Source: Amycolatopsis acidicola
GTDB taxonomy: Bacteria > Actinomycetota > Actinomycetes > Mycobacteriales > Pseudonocardiaceae
DNA length: 48,356 bases
Assembly: GCF_007713735.2 (NCBI RefSeq)
Contig: NZ_VMNW02000072.1
Span: forward strand, 1-48,356
Reading direction: 5' to 3'
Under the pieces are notes generated by a model. The model did not search any database and was not told where the DNA came from. It saw only the letters and a program-made list of their open reading frames with translations. Positions 8,364-15,819 of the stretch are shown here, one piece after another (within the stretch, counting starts at the first letter, position 1; each line of letters starts with the position of its first letter). The position numbers and the translations under genes were made by a program.

Positions 8364-9614
8364 CTATTTCCGCTTCGCCTGTCCGGGTGAGAGCAGCGAC
8401 GCTGGGCGGATCGCCGCGGCACCGAACTTGGACCGGGCCACGTCGGCGGCGACCTCCGCGTCCCGCCAGCGTGGCTCGGCCCGCTCGAAACTCAGCTGTT
8501 CCGGTTCATCCGTACCGGACAAGCCTTCGACGCGCACGCCGAGCAGCCTGATCTCGGCCCCGGCCGCCGCCTCGGCCAGCAACGCCACCGCCGTCGCGTG
8601 GATGACCCTGGCGACGTCCGTGGCCGAGCCGAGCGTGCGGGCCCTGGTGATCGTCTTGAAGTCGGCGAACCGCACCTTGATCGACACAGTCCGGCCGCGC
8701 ACGTCCTTCGCGCGCAGGCTCGCCGCCACCCGCTCGGACAGCCGCAGCAGCTCCCGTTCGAGCACCAGTGGATCACGTTGATCGGTGTCGAACGTGTGCT
8801 CGGCGCCGATCGACTTGTCCGGCGAATCGACCACCACGCCGCGCTCGTCGTGGGCGTTCGCGAGCGCGAGCAGATGCTCGGCCGCCGCGTTGCCCACCGC
8901 GCGCCGCAGCCGGGACAGCGGTGTGACGGCGACCTCCGCGATCGTGTTCAGGCCCAGCCGCCGCAGGCTCTCCTCGGTGCGTTGGCCGACGCCCCACAAC
9001 GCCGAGATGGGCAGCGGGTGCAGGAACTCCAGCGTGGCCGCGACCGGCACCACGACCACACCGTCCGGTTTTGCCATGCCTGAAGCCAGTTTCGCGACGA
9101 ACTTGACCCCGGCCACCCCGACCGAGCACGTGATCCCGTGCTCCGCCTGCACCCGGCGGCGGATGGACTCGGCCACCTCCGCCGGAGTGGCGCCAAGGCG
9201 CCGCAGCGCTCCGCTCACGTCGAGGAACGCCTCATCCAGGCTGAGCGGCTCGACGAGCGGGGTGAGCTCGCGGAAGATCGCCATCACGCCGCGCGAAACC
9301 TCGCCGTACAACCCCGGCGTCGGCGGGAGGAAGATCCCGTGCGGGCACAGCCGGCGCGCCACCGCGACCGGCATCGCCGCGCGCACGCCGAACTCGCGCG
9401 CGGGGTAGTTCGCCGAGGTGACCACCGAACGCGGGCCGGACCCCGCGACGATCACCGGCTTGCGCACCAGCTCAGGCCGCGTGCGCAACTCCACCGCGGC
9501 GAAGAAGGCGTCCATGTCGACGTGCAGCAGGCCGCAGCCGGTGTCGTCCGGCTGGTGCTCCGCCGAGACCCGGAATCGTTCGTGCCCGGCGGGCAGGCCG
9601 GCGTTTCTTCCCAT
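8364..9614 (-). CDS. dinB: DNA polymerase IV (Y family)
   Basis: The 416-residue protein has the Y-family catalytic motifs LLHVDMDAFFAAVE (D33) and PLSLDEAFLDV, followed by a helix-hairpin-helix region (ISALWGVGQRTEESL) and a little-finger domain (KSIGAEHTF, KVRFADFKTITRART). Known: it performs error-prone translesion synthesis. It lacks an obvious canonical QLSLF-type clamp-binding end; EPEQLSFE near residue 375 is the probable beta-clamp motif. The ATG at 9614 has no ribosome-binding site, but TAGGGT stands eight bases upstream, which supports a leaderless start. The genes upstream and downstream on this strand are separated by gaps, so it may be transcribed alone. Confidence 0.93.
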   Translation of the reverse strand: MGRNAGLPAGHERFRVSAEHQPDDTGCGLLHVDMDAFFAAVELRTRPELVRKPVIVAGSGPRSVVTSANYPAREFGVRAAMPVAVARRLCPHGIFLPPTPGLYGEVSRGVMAIFRELTPLVEPLSLDEAFLDVSGALRRLGATPAEVAESIRRRVQAEHGITCSVGVAGVKFVAKLASGMAKPDGVVVVPVAATLEFLHPLPISALWGVGQRTEESLRRLGLNTIAEVAVTPLSRLRRAVGNAAAEHLLALANAHDERGVVVDSPDKSIGAEHTFDTDQRDPLVLERELLRLSERVAASLRAKDVRGRTVSIKVRFADFKTITRARTLGSATDVARVIHATAVALLAEAAAGAEIRLLGVRVEGLSGTDEPEQLSFERAEPRWRDAEVAADVARSKFGAAAIRPASLLSPGQAKRK

Positions 9615-9655
9615 CGCAACCGACCCTAACCGGACCCACCGACAATTCCGGCGCG

Positions 9656-10402
9656 CTACGCGGGGCGCCGCGCCAACGCGTGCAAACGGCTCGCGATGTC
9701 CAGCAGCGGCGAGACGGTCCCGGCCACGTCCTCGAACTCGGCCAGCTCGTCCGCGGTGAACTGCTCGGACTCGGCCTCGCCCACGGAGTCCGCGACCACG
9801 GCGTCACCCTGGAGCAGCTCCAGCTTCAGGCCCGCCGACTCCAGCAGCACCCGCAGGCTTTCCGTGCCGTAGCGGCGAAGAATGCTCTCACCGTCGTCCG
9901 GCAGCACCCCGTCGGCGCCGGTGAGCAGCTGCTTCGCCTCGGTCAGCCGCCCGGCCAGCGCCCGGTGCAACACCGCCGCGTAGCGGTTCGCGGCCAGTAC
10001 CGACACCGCGCCGCCGGGCGCCGCCGTCGACGCCAGGGCCGCGGCGACCGCGCGCGGATCGTCGACCACTTCGAGCACGCCGTGCGCGAGTACGAGGTCG
10101 GCCGAGCCCGGCTCGACGCGGCTGCTCAATGCGTCCGTGTCGTCCGCGACCACCGTGATCCGGCCGCCGACCTCACACTCCTCCGCGCGGCGGCGCAGCG
10201 TGGCCAGCGCGTCCTGGTTCGGCTCCACGACGGTGACCCGGCAGCCCGCGGCCGCCAGCGGCACCGCCCACACCCCGGTCCCGCCGCCGACGTCGACGAC
10301 GTGCGGTTCAGTCGCCCGCCCGGCGCGGACCCTGGCCAGTTCGTCCTCGAGCACCCGCCGGACCGCGGTGGACCCGCGTGCCGCCCCGATCTCCGTTCGC
10401 AT
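9656..10402 (-). CDS. class I SAM-dependent methyltransferase
   Basis: This 248-residue protein has motif I VVDVGGGTGVWAVPLA, then VTVVEPNQDAL (motif II acid) and ADLVLAHGVLEVV (motif IV), so the SAM-binding Rossmann fold is complete. The C-terminal part is acidic. The substrate cannot be read from sequence; small-molecule and tRNA methyltransferases both look like this. It starts with ATG at 10402, eight bases after TACGCT, suggesting a leaderless transcript, and is divergent from the ParA-like gene. A short gap separates it from dinB on the same strand. Confidence 0.85.
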   Translation of the reverse strand: MRTEIGAARGSTAVRRVLEDELARVRAGRATEPHVVDVGGGTGVWAVPLAAAGCRVTVVEPNQDALATLRRRAEECEVGGRITVVADDTDALSSRVEPGSADLVLAHGVLEVVDDPRAVAAALASTAAPGGAVSVLAANRYAAVLHRALAGRLTEAKQLLTGADGVLPDDGESILRRYGTESLRVLLESAGLKLELLQGDAVVADSVGEAESEQFTADELAEFEDVAGTVSPLLDIASRLHALARRPA

Positions 10403-10451
10403 GGTGCGTCAGCGTAATAACAAGCACGGTAATAACAAGCAGGAGGATCAG
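10403..10451. promoter_or_regulatory. divergent promoter with 13-bp direct repeat
   Basis: GTAATAACAAGCA occurs at 10414-10426 and again at 10429-10441, a period of 15 bp. The first copy overlaps TACGCT, the likely -10 of the methyltransferase gene on the minus strand. The second abuts the AGGAGG of the ParA-like gene. The repeat is strikingly AT-rich for this DNA. A regulator site is inferred. Confidence 0.6.
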
Positions 10452-11360
10452 GTGTGGCGGCATCCGGCTACCCTCGAACGCGTGCACACGGTCGCCGTAC
10501 TCAGCCTCAAGGGAGGCGTCGGCAAAACGACGGTCGCCCTCGGCATCGCCTCCGCCGCCATGCGCAGGGGCATCCGGACGCTCGTGGCCGACCTCGACCC
10601 CCAGGGCAACGCCACCGCCTCGCTCGACCCGCCGTACACCGACGCCACCCTCGCCGACGTACTGGAGACCCCGCACCGCGCCGTGCTGCGCCAGGCCATC
10701 GCCGCGAGCGCCTGGAGTTCCGACGTCGACGTGCTCGTCGGCGCCGAAGAGCTGGAGCTGTTGAACGACCCCGGCACGGACGAGCGCCGGCTGGCGAACC
10801 TTTCCCGCGCGCTGGACGAGCTGCACGACGCGCCGCCCGGGGAGAAACCGTACGAGCTGGTGATCCTGGACTGCCCGCCGTCGCTGGGCAGGCTCACGAA
10901 ATCGGCGCTGGTGGCCGCGGACAGCGCGATCCTGGTGACCGAGCCGACGATGTACGCGGTGGCCGGGGCGCAGCGCGCGCTGGAGGCCATCGAGCGGATC
11001 CGCGACGAGCACAACCAGGGTCTGCGCGCGGTCGGCGTGCTGGTGAACCGGCTGCGCCCGCGTTCGCACGAGCACCAGTTCCGGATCGCGGAGCTGCGCG
11101 AGTCGTTCGGCGGGCTGGTGATGCCCACGGCGATCCCGGACCGGATGGCGATCCAGCAGGCGCAGGGCGCGTGCAGCCCGATCCACGAATGGCATTCCCC
11201 CGGCGCGCAGGAGATCGCGCTGACGTTCAACATGGTGCTGGCCAAGATCCTGCGCTCGAACCGCGCCGGCAGGCACCGGATGGACGTGGAGATGGACGCC
11301 GAGCCCGACGTCGAGACCACCGGGCCGATCGAACCGATTCCGAGCGATGCCCGAGGGTGA
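10452..11360 (+). CDS. ParA-like P-loop ATPase (orphan)
   Basis: The 302-residue protein has the deviant Walker A LKGGVGKTTVALG, the Walker A' VADLDPQGNAT, and Walker B LVILDCPPSLG, as in ParA/Soj and related positioning ATPases. No ParB gene or parS cluster is nearby, so a chromosome-segregation role is not supported; other cargo positioning is possible. The start is GTG 10452, five bases after AGGAGG (10441-10446). Its end overlaps the Nei/Fpg gene by 14 nt, which suggests coupled translation. The last 25 residues are acidic and probably disordered. Confidence 0.88.
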   Translation: MWRHPATLERVHTVAVLSLKGGVGKTTVALGIASAAMRRGIRTLVADLDPQGNATASLDPPYTDATLADVLETPHRAVLRQAIAASAWSSDVDVLVGAEELELLNDPGTDERRLANLSRALDELHDAPPGEKPYELVILDCPPSLGRLTKSALVAADSAILVTEPTMYAVAGAQRALEAIERIRDEHNQGLRAVGVLVNRLRPRSHEHQFRIAELRESFGGLVMPTAIPDRMAIQQAQGACSPIHEWHSPGAQEIALTFNMVLAKILRSNRAGRHRMDVEMDAEPDVETTGPIEPIPSDARG

Positions 11361-12150
11361 CACGGTCTTCCTCACCGGGAAGAAGGTCGACCGGGCGCTG
11401 GCCGGGAAAACCTTGTCCCGCACGGATTTCCGGCATCCGGCGCTGGCCACGGCCGATCTGAGCGGGCACACGGTACTCGGCGTGCACACCGTCGGCAAGC
11501 ACCTTTTCACCAGGTTCTCCGGCGAGCTGAGCCTGCACAGCCATCTGAAAATGGACGGCTCGTGGCAGCTCTACGCGCCGGGCGCGCGCTGGCGCCATCC
11601 CGCCCATCACGTCCGCGTCATCCTCGACACCGAGGACGTGCGCGCGGTCGGTTTCCGCCTGCACGACCTGGAAATCCTGCCCACCGGCGAAGAAAGCCGG
11701 CTCGTCGGGCACCTCGGCCCGGACCTGCTGGATCCACAGTGGACGGACGAGCACGAGGCGCGGGCGGTGGCCGCGCTGGCCGCGGACGGCTCCCGCGAAC
11801 TCGGGCTGGCGTTGCTCGACCAGCGGATCATGGCGGGCATCGGAAACCTGTACAAGGTCGAGATCTGCTTCCTGCTCGGCGTCACGCCGTGGACGCCGGT
11901 GTCCGAAGTGGACGCCACGAAGACGGTGCGGCTGGCGCGGAAACTGTTGCTGGCCAACGCCTGGCGGTGGGACCAGTGCACGACCGGCGATCTCGGCCGC
12001 GGCCGCAAGAACTGGGTCTACGAGCGAACCAGGACGGGCTGCTTCCGTTGCGGCGGCCGCCTGCGGGTCGCCGAACAGGGCATCGGCGTGCGGAAAAGGC
12101 CCACCTGGTTCTGCCCGCGCTGCCAGCGCGGGCCCGCTCCCGCACCGTGA
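11347..12150 (+). CDS. Fpg/Nei-family DNA glycosylase-AP lyase
   Basis: The product has 267 residues and begins MPEGDT; the catalytic proline becomes residue 1 after Met removal, followed by the essential Glu. A helix-two-turn-helix segment contains GIGNLYKVEICFLLG, and the C-terminal zinc finger is complete (C232, C235, C256, C259). Known: the family excises oxidised bases and nicks the abasic site. MPEGDT is more typical of Nei-type enzymes than the MPELPE of Fpg, so an actinobacterial Nei2-like enzyme is likely. It overlaps the ParA-like gene by 14 nt. Confidence 0.92.
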   Translation: MPEGDTVFLTGKKVDRALAGKTLSRTDFRHPALATADLSGHTVLGVHTVGKHLFTRFSGELSLHSHLKMDGSWQLYAPGARWRHPAHHVRVILDTEDVRAVGFRLHDLEILPTGEESRLVGHLGPDLLDPQWTDEHEARAVAALAADGSRELGLALLDQRIMAGIGNLYKVEICFLLGVTPWTPVSEVDATKTVRLARKLLLANAWRWDQCTTGDLGRGRKNWVYERTRTGCFRCGGRLRVAEQGIGVRKRPTWFCPRCQRGPAPAP

Positions 12151-12169
12151 TCCTGGCCACCGGAAAATC

Positions 12170-12199
12170 TTGTTGCCGACCACGCCGGATGTGCATAGC
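12170..12199 (+). promoter_or_regulatory. candidate promoter of the structured RNA
   Basis: TTGTTG (12170-12175) and CATAGC (12194-12199) are separated by 18 bp, placing a transcription start near 12206, just before the anti-Shine-Dalgarno match. The match to consensus is moderate. Confidence 0.45.
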
Positions 12200-12233
12200 G
12201 TTGGTGGTACACGAGAAAGGAGGTGGTCCGAAG

Positions 12234-12272
12234 TTGGATAGCAACAGGACTCGTGAGGTGGCCGTCCGCTAG
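12234..12272 (+). CDS. 12-residue ORF with exceptional ribosome-binding site
   Basis: TTG at 12234 opens a 13-codon frame encoding (M)DSNRTREVAVR and ending in TAG at 12270-12272. The near-perfect complement of the 16S 3' end stops four bases upstream (GGAGG to TTG is 10 nt). The stop lies in the loop of the palindrome 12264-12277, so ribosomes translating the ORF would melt that hairpin. It may be a leader peptide or only a ribosome-loading site. There is no downstream gene within 350 bp that it obviously controls. Confidence 0.5.
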   Translation: MDSNRTREVAVR

Positions 12273-12387
12273 CGGACCACACTGAGACCACGCCGGTGCG
12301 TTACCGGCGGGTTGGCCGCGGCGGCGCTCAGCGCGCGCCGCGACAGGACAGTGGTGGCCTGTTGGCGAATACCAGGCAGTCACCGGG

Positions 12388-12462
12388 CCCCCGGCGTTCC
12401 GAGCACCAGTCCGGCTCGGACCTGAACGGCTGACGACGTTCAGGAGGTCCGCCGGGGGTTTT
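12388..12462 (+). terminator. intrinsic terminator formed as a three-helix junction
   Basis: The outer stem CCCCCGGCG (12388-12396) pairs perfectly with CGCCGGGGG (12450-12458) and is followed by TTTT (12459-12462). Inside it are two perfect 7-bp hairpins: TCCGAGC/GCTCGGA (12398-12420) and CCTGAAC/GTTCAGG (12421-12444). It marks the 3' end of the structured RNA. Confidence 0.75.
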
Positions 12463-12622
12463 CCTTGTCACCGCTCGTGTCTCCGGTCGTCGCCGTCCGT
12501 GTCGTGTGGACGGTGCTCCTGCCGGAAATACCCGCGCCCGGCCGGGTGATGCACTGCCCCGACGCCCCGCCGCGTGCGATTTTTCGCTTCTTTCTTCGCC
12601 GAAACGGGCTGACGAGAGGTCA

Positions 12623-13201
12623 ATGGGGTCTACTCTCCTCTCTGTGCTTCGGCCCAGTTACCCCATCAGAACCGCGCGGTTGCAGCTGCGGCCGTTCACC
12701 CCGGGCGATCTGGCGGCGTTCCACGCCATCCACTCGCACCCCGAGGTGACCCGATACCTGTACTGGGAACCGCACACCCGTGACGAGAGCGTGCTGAGCC
12801 TGCAGCGCAAATCCGCCTCGGCGGAGCTGACCGAGCCGGGCGAGACGCTGGCGCTGGCGGTCGAGCTGACCGAGTCCCGGGAGCTGATCGGCGACCTGAC
12901 CCTGCAGTGGATCAGCGCGGAGCACGACAGCGGCGAGATCGGCGTCGTGTTCGACCCGCGCCACCACGGGCACGGTTACGCCGCGGAGGCCACCCGGGAG
13001 CTGCTGAAGCTGAGCTTCGACGGGCTGGGCCTGCACCGCGTCATCGGCCGGTGCGACGCGCGGAACATCGCTTCGGCCTCGCTGATGGAGGGCCTCGGCA
13101 TGCGCCGCGAAGCCCATCTGCGCGAGAACGAGCGGGTCAAGGGCGAGTGGACCGACGAGCTGGTCTACGCGATGCTCGCCACGGAGTGGACCCGGCGGTG
13201 A
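12623..13201 (+). CDS. GNAT N-acetyltransferase (RimJ/RimL-like)
   Basis: This 192-residue protein matches the RimJ/RimL branch of GNAT enzymes: LRPFTPGDLAAFHAIHSHPEVTRYL at the N-terminus (first 20 residues of it quoted loosely), IGVVFDPRHHGHGYAAEA for acetyl-CoA binding, and LHRVIGRCDARNIASASLMEG near the C-terminus. Known members acetylate ribosomal N-termini or small molecules; the substrate here is unknown. The ATG at 12623 follows GAGAGG (12614-12619). pyrD starts 26 bases downstream in the same direction, so co-transcription is likely. Confidence 0.88.
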   Translation: MGSTLLSVLRPSYPIRTARLQLRPFTPGDLAAFHAIHSHPEVTRYLYWEPHTRDESVLSLQRKSASAELTEPGETLALAVELTESRELIGDLTLQWISAEHDSGEIGVVFDPRHHGHGYAAEATRELLKLSFDGLGLHRVIGRCDARNIASASLMEGLGMRREAHLRENERVKGEWTDELVYAMLATEWTRR

Positions 13202-13227
13202 GGCCGGGCCGCGGCCGCTGAGCGAAA

Positions 13228-14271
13228 ATGGCGGGCGTGCTGTTCGAGAAGCTGATCCGCCCGGTCCTGTACCGCCTGTCCGCCGACGACCCCGAGGTGG
13301 TGCACGAGCGCACCGTCCGCGCGCTGAGCCTGCTGCGCGGCACGCCGGAGGTGCTCCGGCGCCGGTACGCGGCCGACGATCCGGAGACGGTGTTCGGGGT
13401 GCGCTTCCCCAACCGCGTCGGGCTCGCGGCGGGCATGGACAAGGACGGCCGCGCGCTGCGGGCGTGGCCGGCGCTGGGGTTCGGGTTCGTCGAAGTCGGC
13501 ACGGTGACGAGGCTGGCGCAGCCCGGCAACCCGCGGCCGCGCCTGTTCGCGCTGACGGACAGTGACGCGGTGATCAACCGGATGGGCTTCAACAACGCCG
13601 GCGCGGAAGCGCTCGCGGCGAAGCTCGCCGAGCGAGGCAAGCCGCCGGTGCCGCTGGGTGTCAGCATCGGCAAGTCCAAAGTGGTCCCGCTGGAGGAGGC
13701 GGTCGAGGACTACCGTTCCTCGCTGCGCACGCTGTACCCGTACGCGGACTACTTCGCGGTCAACGTGAGTTCGCCGAACACCCCGAATCTCCGTGCCCTG
13801 CAAGACAAATCCGCGCTGGCGGAGCTGCTGTCCGAGCTGCGCGCCACGTCCGCGTCGCTGGCGCAGGGCACGCCGACGCCGTTGCTGGTGAAGGTCGCCC
13901 CGGACCTGACCGATTCCGCGCTGGCGGAGCTGCTCGAGGTCTGCGGCGAACACGGCGTGGCCGGGCTGATCGCGACGAACACCACCCTGTCCCGCGAGGG
14001 CCTCACCGGCCGCGATGCCTTGGTGGGCAAGGAAACCGGCGGACTGTCCGGCCGTCCGCTCACCGCGCGGGCCCGTGAAGTGGTGCGGTTCGTGCACAAG
14101 CACACCGAGGGAAGGCTGCCGGTCATCGGCGTCGGCGGGATCCTCGGCGGCACCGACGCACGCGAGATGATCGACGCGGGAGCCAGTCTCGTGCAGCTCT
14201 ACACCGGGTTCGCGCTCAAGGGGCCCGGGCTGGTTCGTGAGGTCAACCGGTCATTGGCCGGGTGGCGGTGA
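13228..14271 (+). CDS. pyrD: dihydroorotate dehydrogenase (quinone), class 2
   Basis: The 347-residue product starts with the amphipathic helix LFEKLIRPVLYRL used by class 2 enzymes to dock on the membrane and reach quinone. It carries NRVGLAAGMDKDG, GFGFVEVGTVT, NRMGFNNAG, and the catalytic NVSSPNTPNLR (Ser at 181/182), plus the FMN-phosphate loop GVGGILGG. It oxidises dihydroorotate to orotate in pyrimidine synthesis. The ATG at 13228 was used; GTG at 13237 is an alternative. Its last 29 bases overlap the end of the convergent gene at 14243, so the two transcripts must be antisense to each other at their 3' ends. Confidence 0.96.
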   Translation: MAGVLFEKLIRPVLYRLSADDPEVVHERTVRALSLLRGTPEVLRRRYAADDPETVFGVRFPNRVGLAAGMDKDGRALRAWPALGFGFVEVGTVTRLAQPGNPRPRLFALTDSDAVINRMGFNNAGAEALAAKLAERGKPPVPLGVSIGKSKVVPLEEAVEDYRSSLRTLYPYADYFAVNVSSPNTPNLRALQDKSALAELLSELRATSASLAQGTPTPLLVKVAPDLTDSALAELLEVCGEHGVAGLIATNTTLSREGLTGRDALVGKETGGLSGRPLTARAREVVRFVHKHTEGRLPVIGVGGILGGTDAREMIDAGASLVQLYTGFALKGPGLVREVNRSLAGWR

Positions 14272-15556
14272 CGTAGCGAAGGTACGCGCGCCAGTCGCCG
14301 AACTCGGTGATGTCCCTGGCGCTCGCGGCGGCGTGCTGATCGCAGCGGAGGCCGAGCACCTTGCTGCCGTCCGCGAGTTCGATCTCGCCGACCGACATCG
14401 GCCCGGACAGCCCGGTGAGGAACCGGCCGAGCCCGGCGGGCGAGAGCTTCCACCGCTCCCCCACCAGCGGGGCGCCTTCGGCCACGGGCAGGACGCCGGG
14501 TTGTTTGTCGGGCAACGCCACCATGCGGTAGCGCCCGGCCGTCACGGCGTCGCCGAGGAAGCGGGCGCCGAGGTCGGTCAGCTGCGTGTTGAGCGGCTGG
14601 CCGCGCAAATGGGCCCCGAACACGACGAGGTCGATTCCCGTTGCGGGGCAAGGTCTTCTGATCTGCTCGTCGGCGAGGAACGCGGCGATGTCGATGGCCA
14701 CCTGATCCTCGAACGCGCGCGCCACCACGCTCACGCCCGGCGGGACGGTGACGGCGGCGAGGTCGAGTGTCGAGAAGGAACCGACGTACTCGGCGAGCGC
14801 GGGCACCAGTAGCGCGTCGAAGCCTCGCAGCAGCCGCGCGGCCTCGGCCCTGGCGTCGTAGGATTCCCTTGCCGCGTCGAGGAAAGGCCCGAAGTCGGCG
14901 GGTTCCACGACGGCACCGGCCGCGAGCAGGTCCTCGACCACGTTCGCGAAGCCGACGCGCGCGGGCACGGCGATCCGTGGCGCGTCCCCGGCCGCCAGCC
15001 GCACCCCGTCCGGCCAAGGCGCGCTGCCAGGATCGGATTCGTCCGGCCCGGTAAGGAATTCCAGCGCCCGCTGTCCTTCCGCGACAGTGCGCGCGAAGAC
15101 CTCGACCCCGGCGGGCGCGATGCCGGTGCGTGGCACCAGGGCGCGGGTCGGCTTCAGCCCCACCACGCCCTCGCTCGCCGCGGCCACTTGCCCGGCGCCG
15201 AGCGCCACGTCGACGATCTCCAGCGCGACGACGGCCGCGAGGGCGTCCGCGGAGGCCGCGCCGAGCACGACGGCACCGGCCGCGGCCAGGCGTCCGATGG
15301 CGACGGCGTCCGGGGCGGGGAGTTCGACCGTGGGCGGCGCCGCGACGAGCATTCCCGCCAACGGCAGCTCTTCCCCGGCACGGACGCGTTCGTCGACCGC
15401 CTTCGCGTCGACGAGGACGTCCTCACCGGACCGGAGCTTTCGCCAGAGTTCCGGGCGTTGCAGTTCCACGAGCCTGTCCAGCGCGGCGAGGACCTGCCGG
15501 TGCGCGCTGACCGGGGCCGGTGGCAAGGGCACGGGTTCCGGGGGCAGTGTCTCCAT
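14243..15556 (-). CDS. amidase-fold protein with allophanate-hydrolase C-domain, catalytically degenerate
   Basis: The 437-residue product joins a shortened amidase-signature region to a C-terminal domain like that of allophanate hydrolase (VVFGAHLRGQPLNTQL, then MVALPDKQPGVLPV). The amidase part keeps GVVGLKPTRALVPRTGI and the RLAAAGAVVLG strand. The usual Gly/Ser-rich nucleophile loop is missing between ALAAVVALEIV and AAASEGVVGLKP, and the catalytic Lys position (family VKD) reads APP. I infer loss of Ser-Ser-Lys chemistry; the C-domain may still act. The ATG at 15556 directly follows AGAGG. No urea carboxylase gene is nearby, so a urea-amidolyase role is not supported by context. Confidence 0.75.
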   Translation of the reverse strand: METLPPEPVPLPPAPVSAHRQVLAALDRLVELQRPELWRKLRSGEDVLVDAKAVDERVRAGEELPLAGMLVAAPPTVELPAPDAVAIGRLAAAGAVVLGAASADALAAVVALEIVDVALGAGQVAAASEGVVGLKPTRALVPRTGIAPAGVEVFARTVAEGQRALEFLTGPDESDPGSAPWPDGVRLAAGDAPRIAVPARVGFANVVEDLLAAGAVVEPADFGPFLDAARESYDARAEAARLLRGFDALLVPALAEYVGSFSTLDLAAVTVPPGVSVVARAFEDQVAIDIAAFLADEQIRRPCPATGIDLVVFGAHLRGQPLNTQLTDLGARFLGDAVTAGRYRMVALPDKQPGVLPVAEGAPLVGERWKLSPAGLGRFLTGLSGPMSVGEIELADGSKVLGLRCDQHAAASARDITEFGDWRAYLRYVTATRPMTG

Positions 15557-15696
15557 CCTCTGACGGTAAGCAGCGGATATTCCGGAAACCAGCCGTCTCA
15601 CGTTACACGCAGGTATCGACAAATCTCCCGAAACCCGGTATCCCGGGGGCCTTTTCACGATCCGTGACTCCCCGCGAGCCGCCCGCCGCCGAACCG

Positions 15697-15732
15697 GTAA
15701 GCGCTTACTCCAGGAGGATGGGAGGGCCCATG
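15697..15732 (+). promoter_or_regulatory. palindrome followed by ribosome-binding site and ATG
   Basis: GTAAGCGCTTAC (15697-15708) is a perfect 12-bp palindrome of the LacI-operator style. AGGAGG (15712-15717) and GGAGGG (15721-15726) lie before in-frame ATG codons at 15718 and 15730. The frame then runs into the 21-bp array and decays into Arg-rich sequence. It may be the surviving front end of a lost gene. Confidence 0.4.
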
Positions 15733-15819
15733 GAGGCCTCGCGTAGAGCGACGGGTGCCGCTGGCCCGTTCGCGGGTTCCGCGTGGGTTCCGCGTGGGTT
15801 CCGGCTCGGCCGCTCCCAG

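Larger units (their letters stand above)
12206..12465 (+). ncRNA. candidate structured RNA with 16S-complementary leader
   Basis: AGAAAGGAGGTGGTCC (12214-12229) pairs with the 3' end of 16S rRNA over 16 positions with one G-U pair. It is followed by a tiny ORF. Hairpins: GTCCGCTAGCGGAC at 12264-12277; CGCCGGT/ACCGGCG at 12291-12309; CGCGGCG plus GCGC paired to GCGC plus CGCCGCG at 12317-12342; and a three-helix junction at 12388-12458 that ends in TTTT. Such density of perfect stems in a gap between genes is strong evidence for a functional RNA. I do not recognise it as a named family with certainty. The 5' end is inferred from the promoter candidate and the 3' end from the terminator. Confidence 0.65.
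12151..12622 (+). other. 472-bp non-protein region with structured RNA
   Basis: No long gene fits here. The stretch holds a promoter candidate, a leader matching the 16S rRNA 3' end, a 12-codon ORF, four hairpins and a terminator (each listed separately). From 12463 to 12622 I see nothing except the GAGAGG that serves the next gene. Confidence 0.7.

Noticed and set aside
8249..8551. Small gene upstream of DUF3040
   Set aside because: The frame is Arg/Pro-rich, runs antisense into dinB and its GTG has no fitting ribosome-binding site.
10452..11360. Plasmid or chromosome partition locus
   Set aside because: No parB, no parS-like cluster and no replication gene accompany the ParA-like ATPase.
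14243..15556. Functional urea amidolyase/allophanate hydrolase
   Set aside because: The catalytic loop and Lys are missing and no urea carboxylase gene is adjacent.
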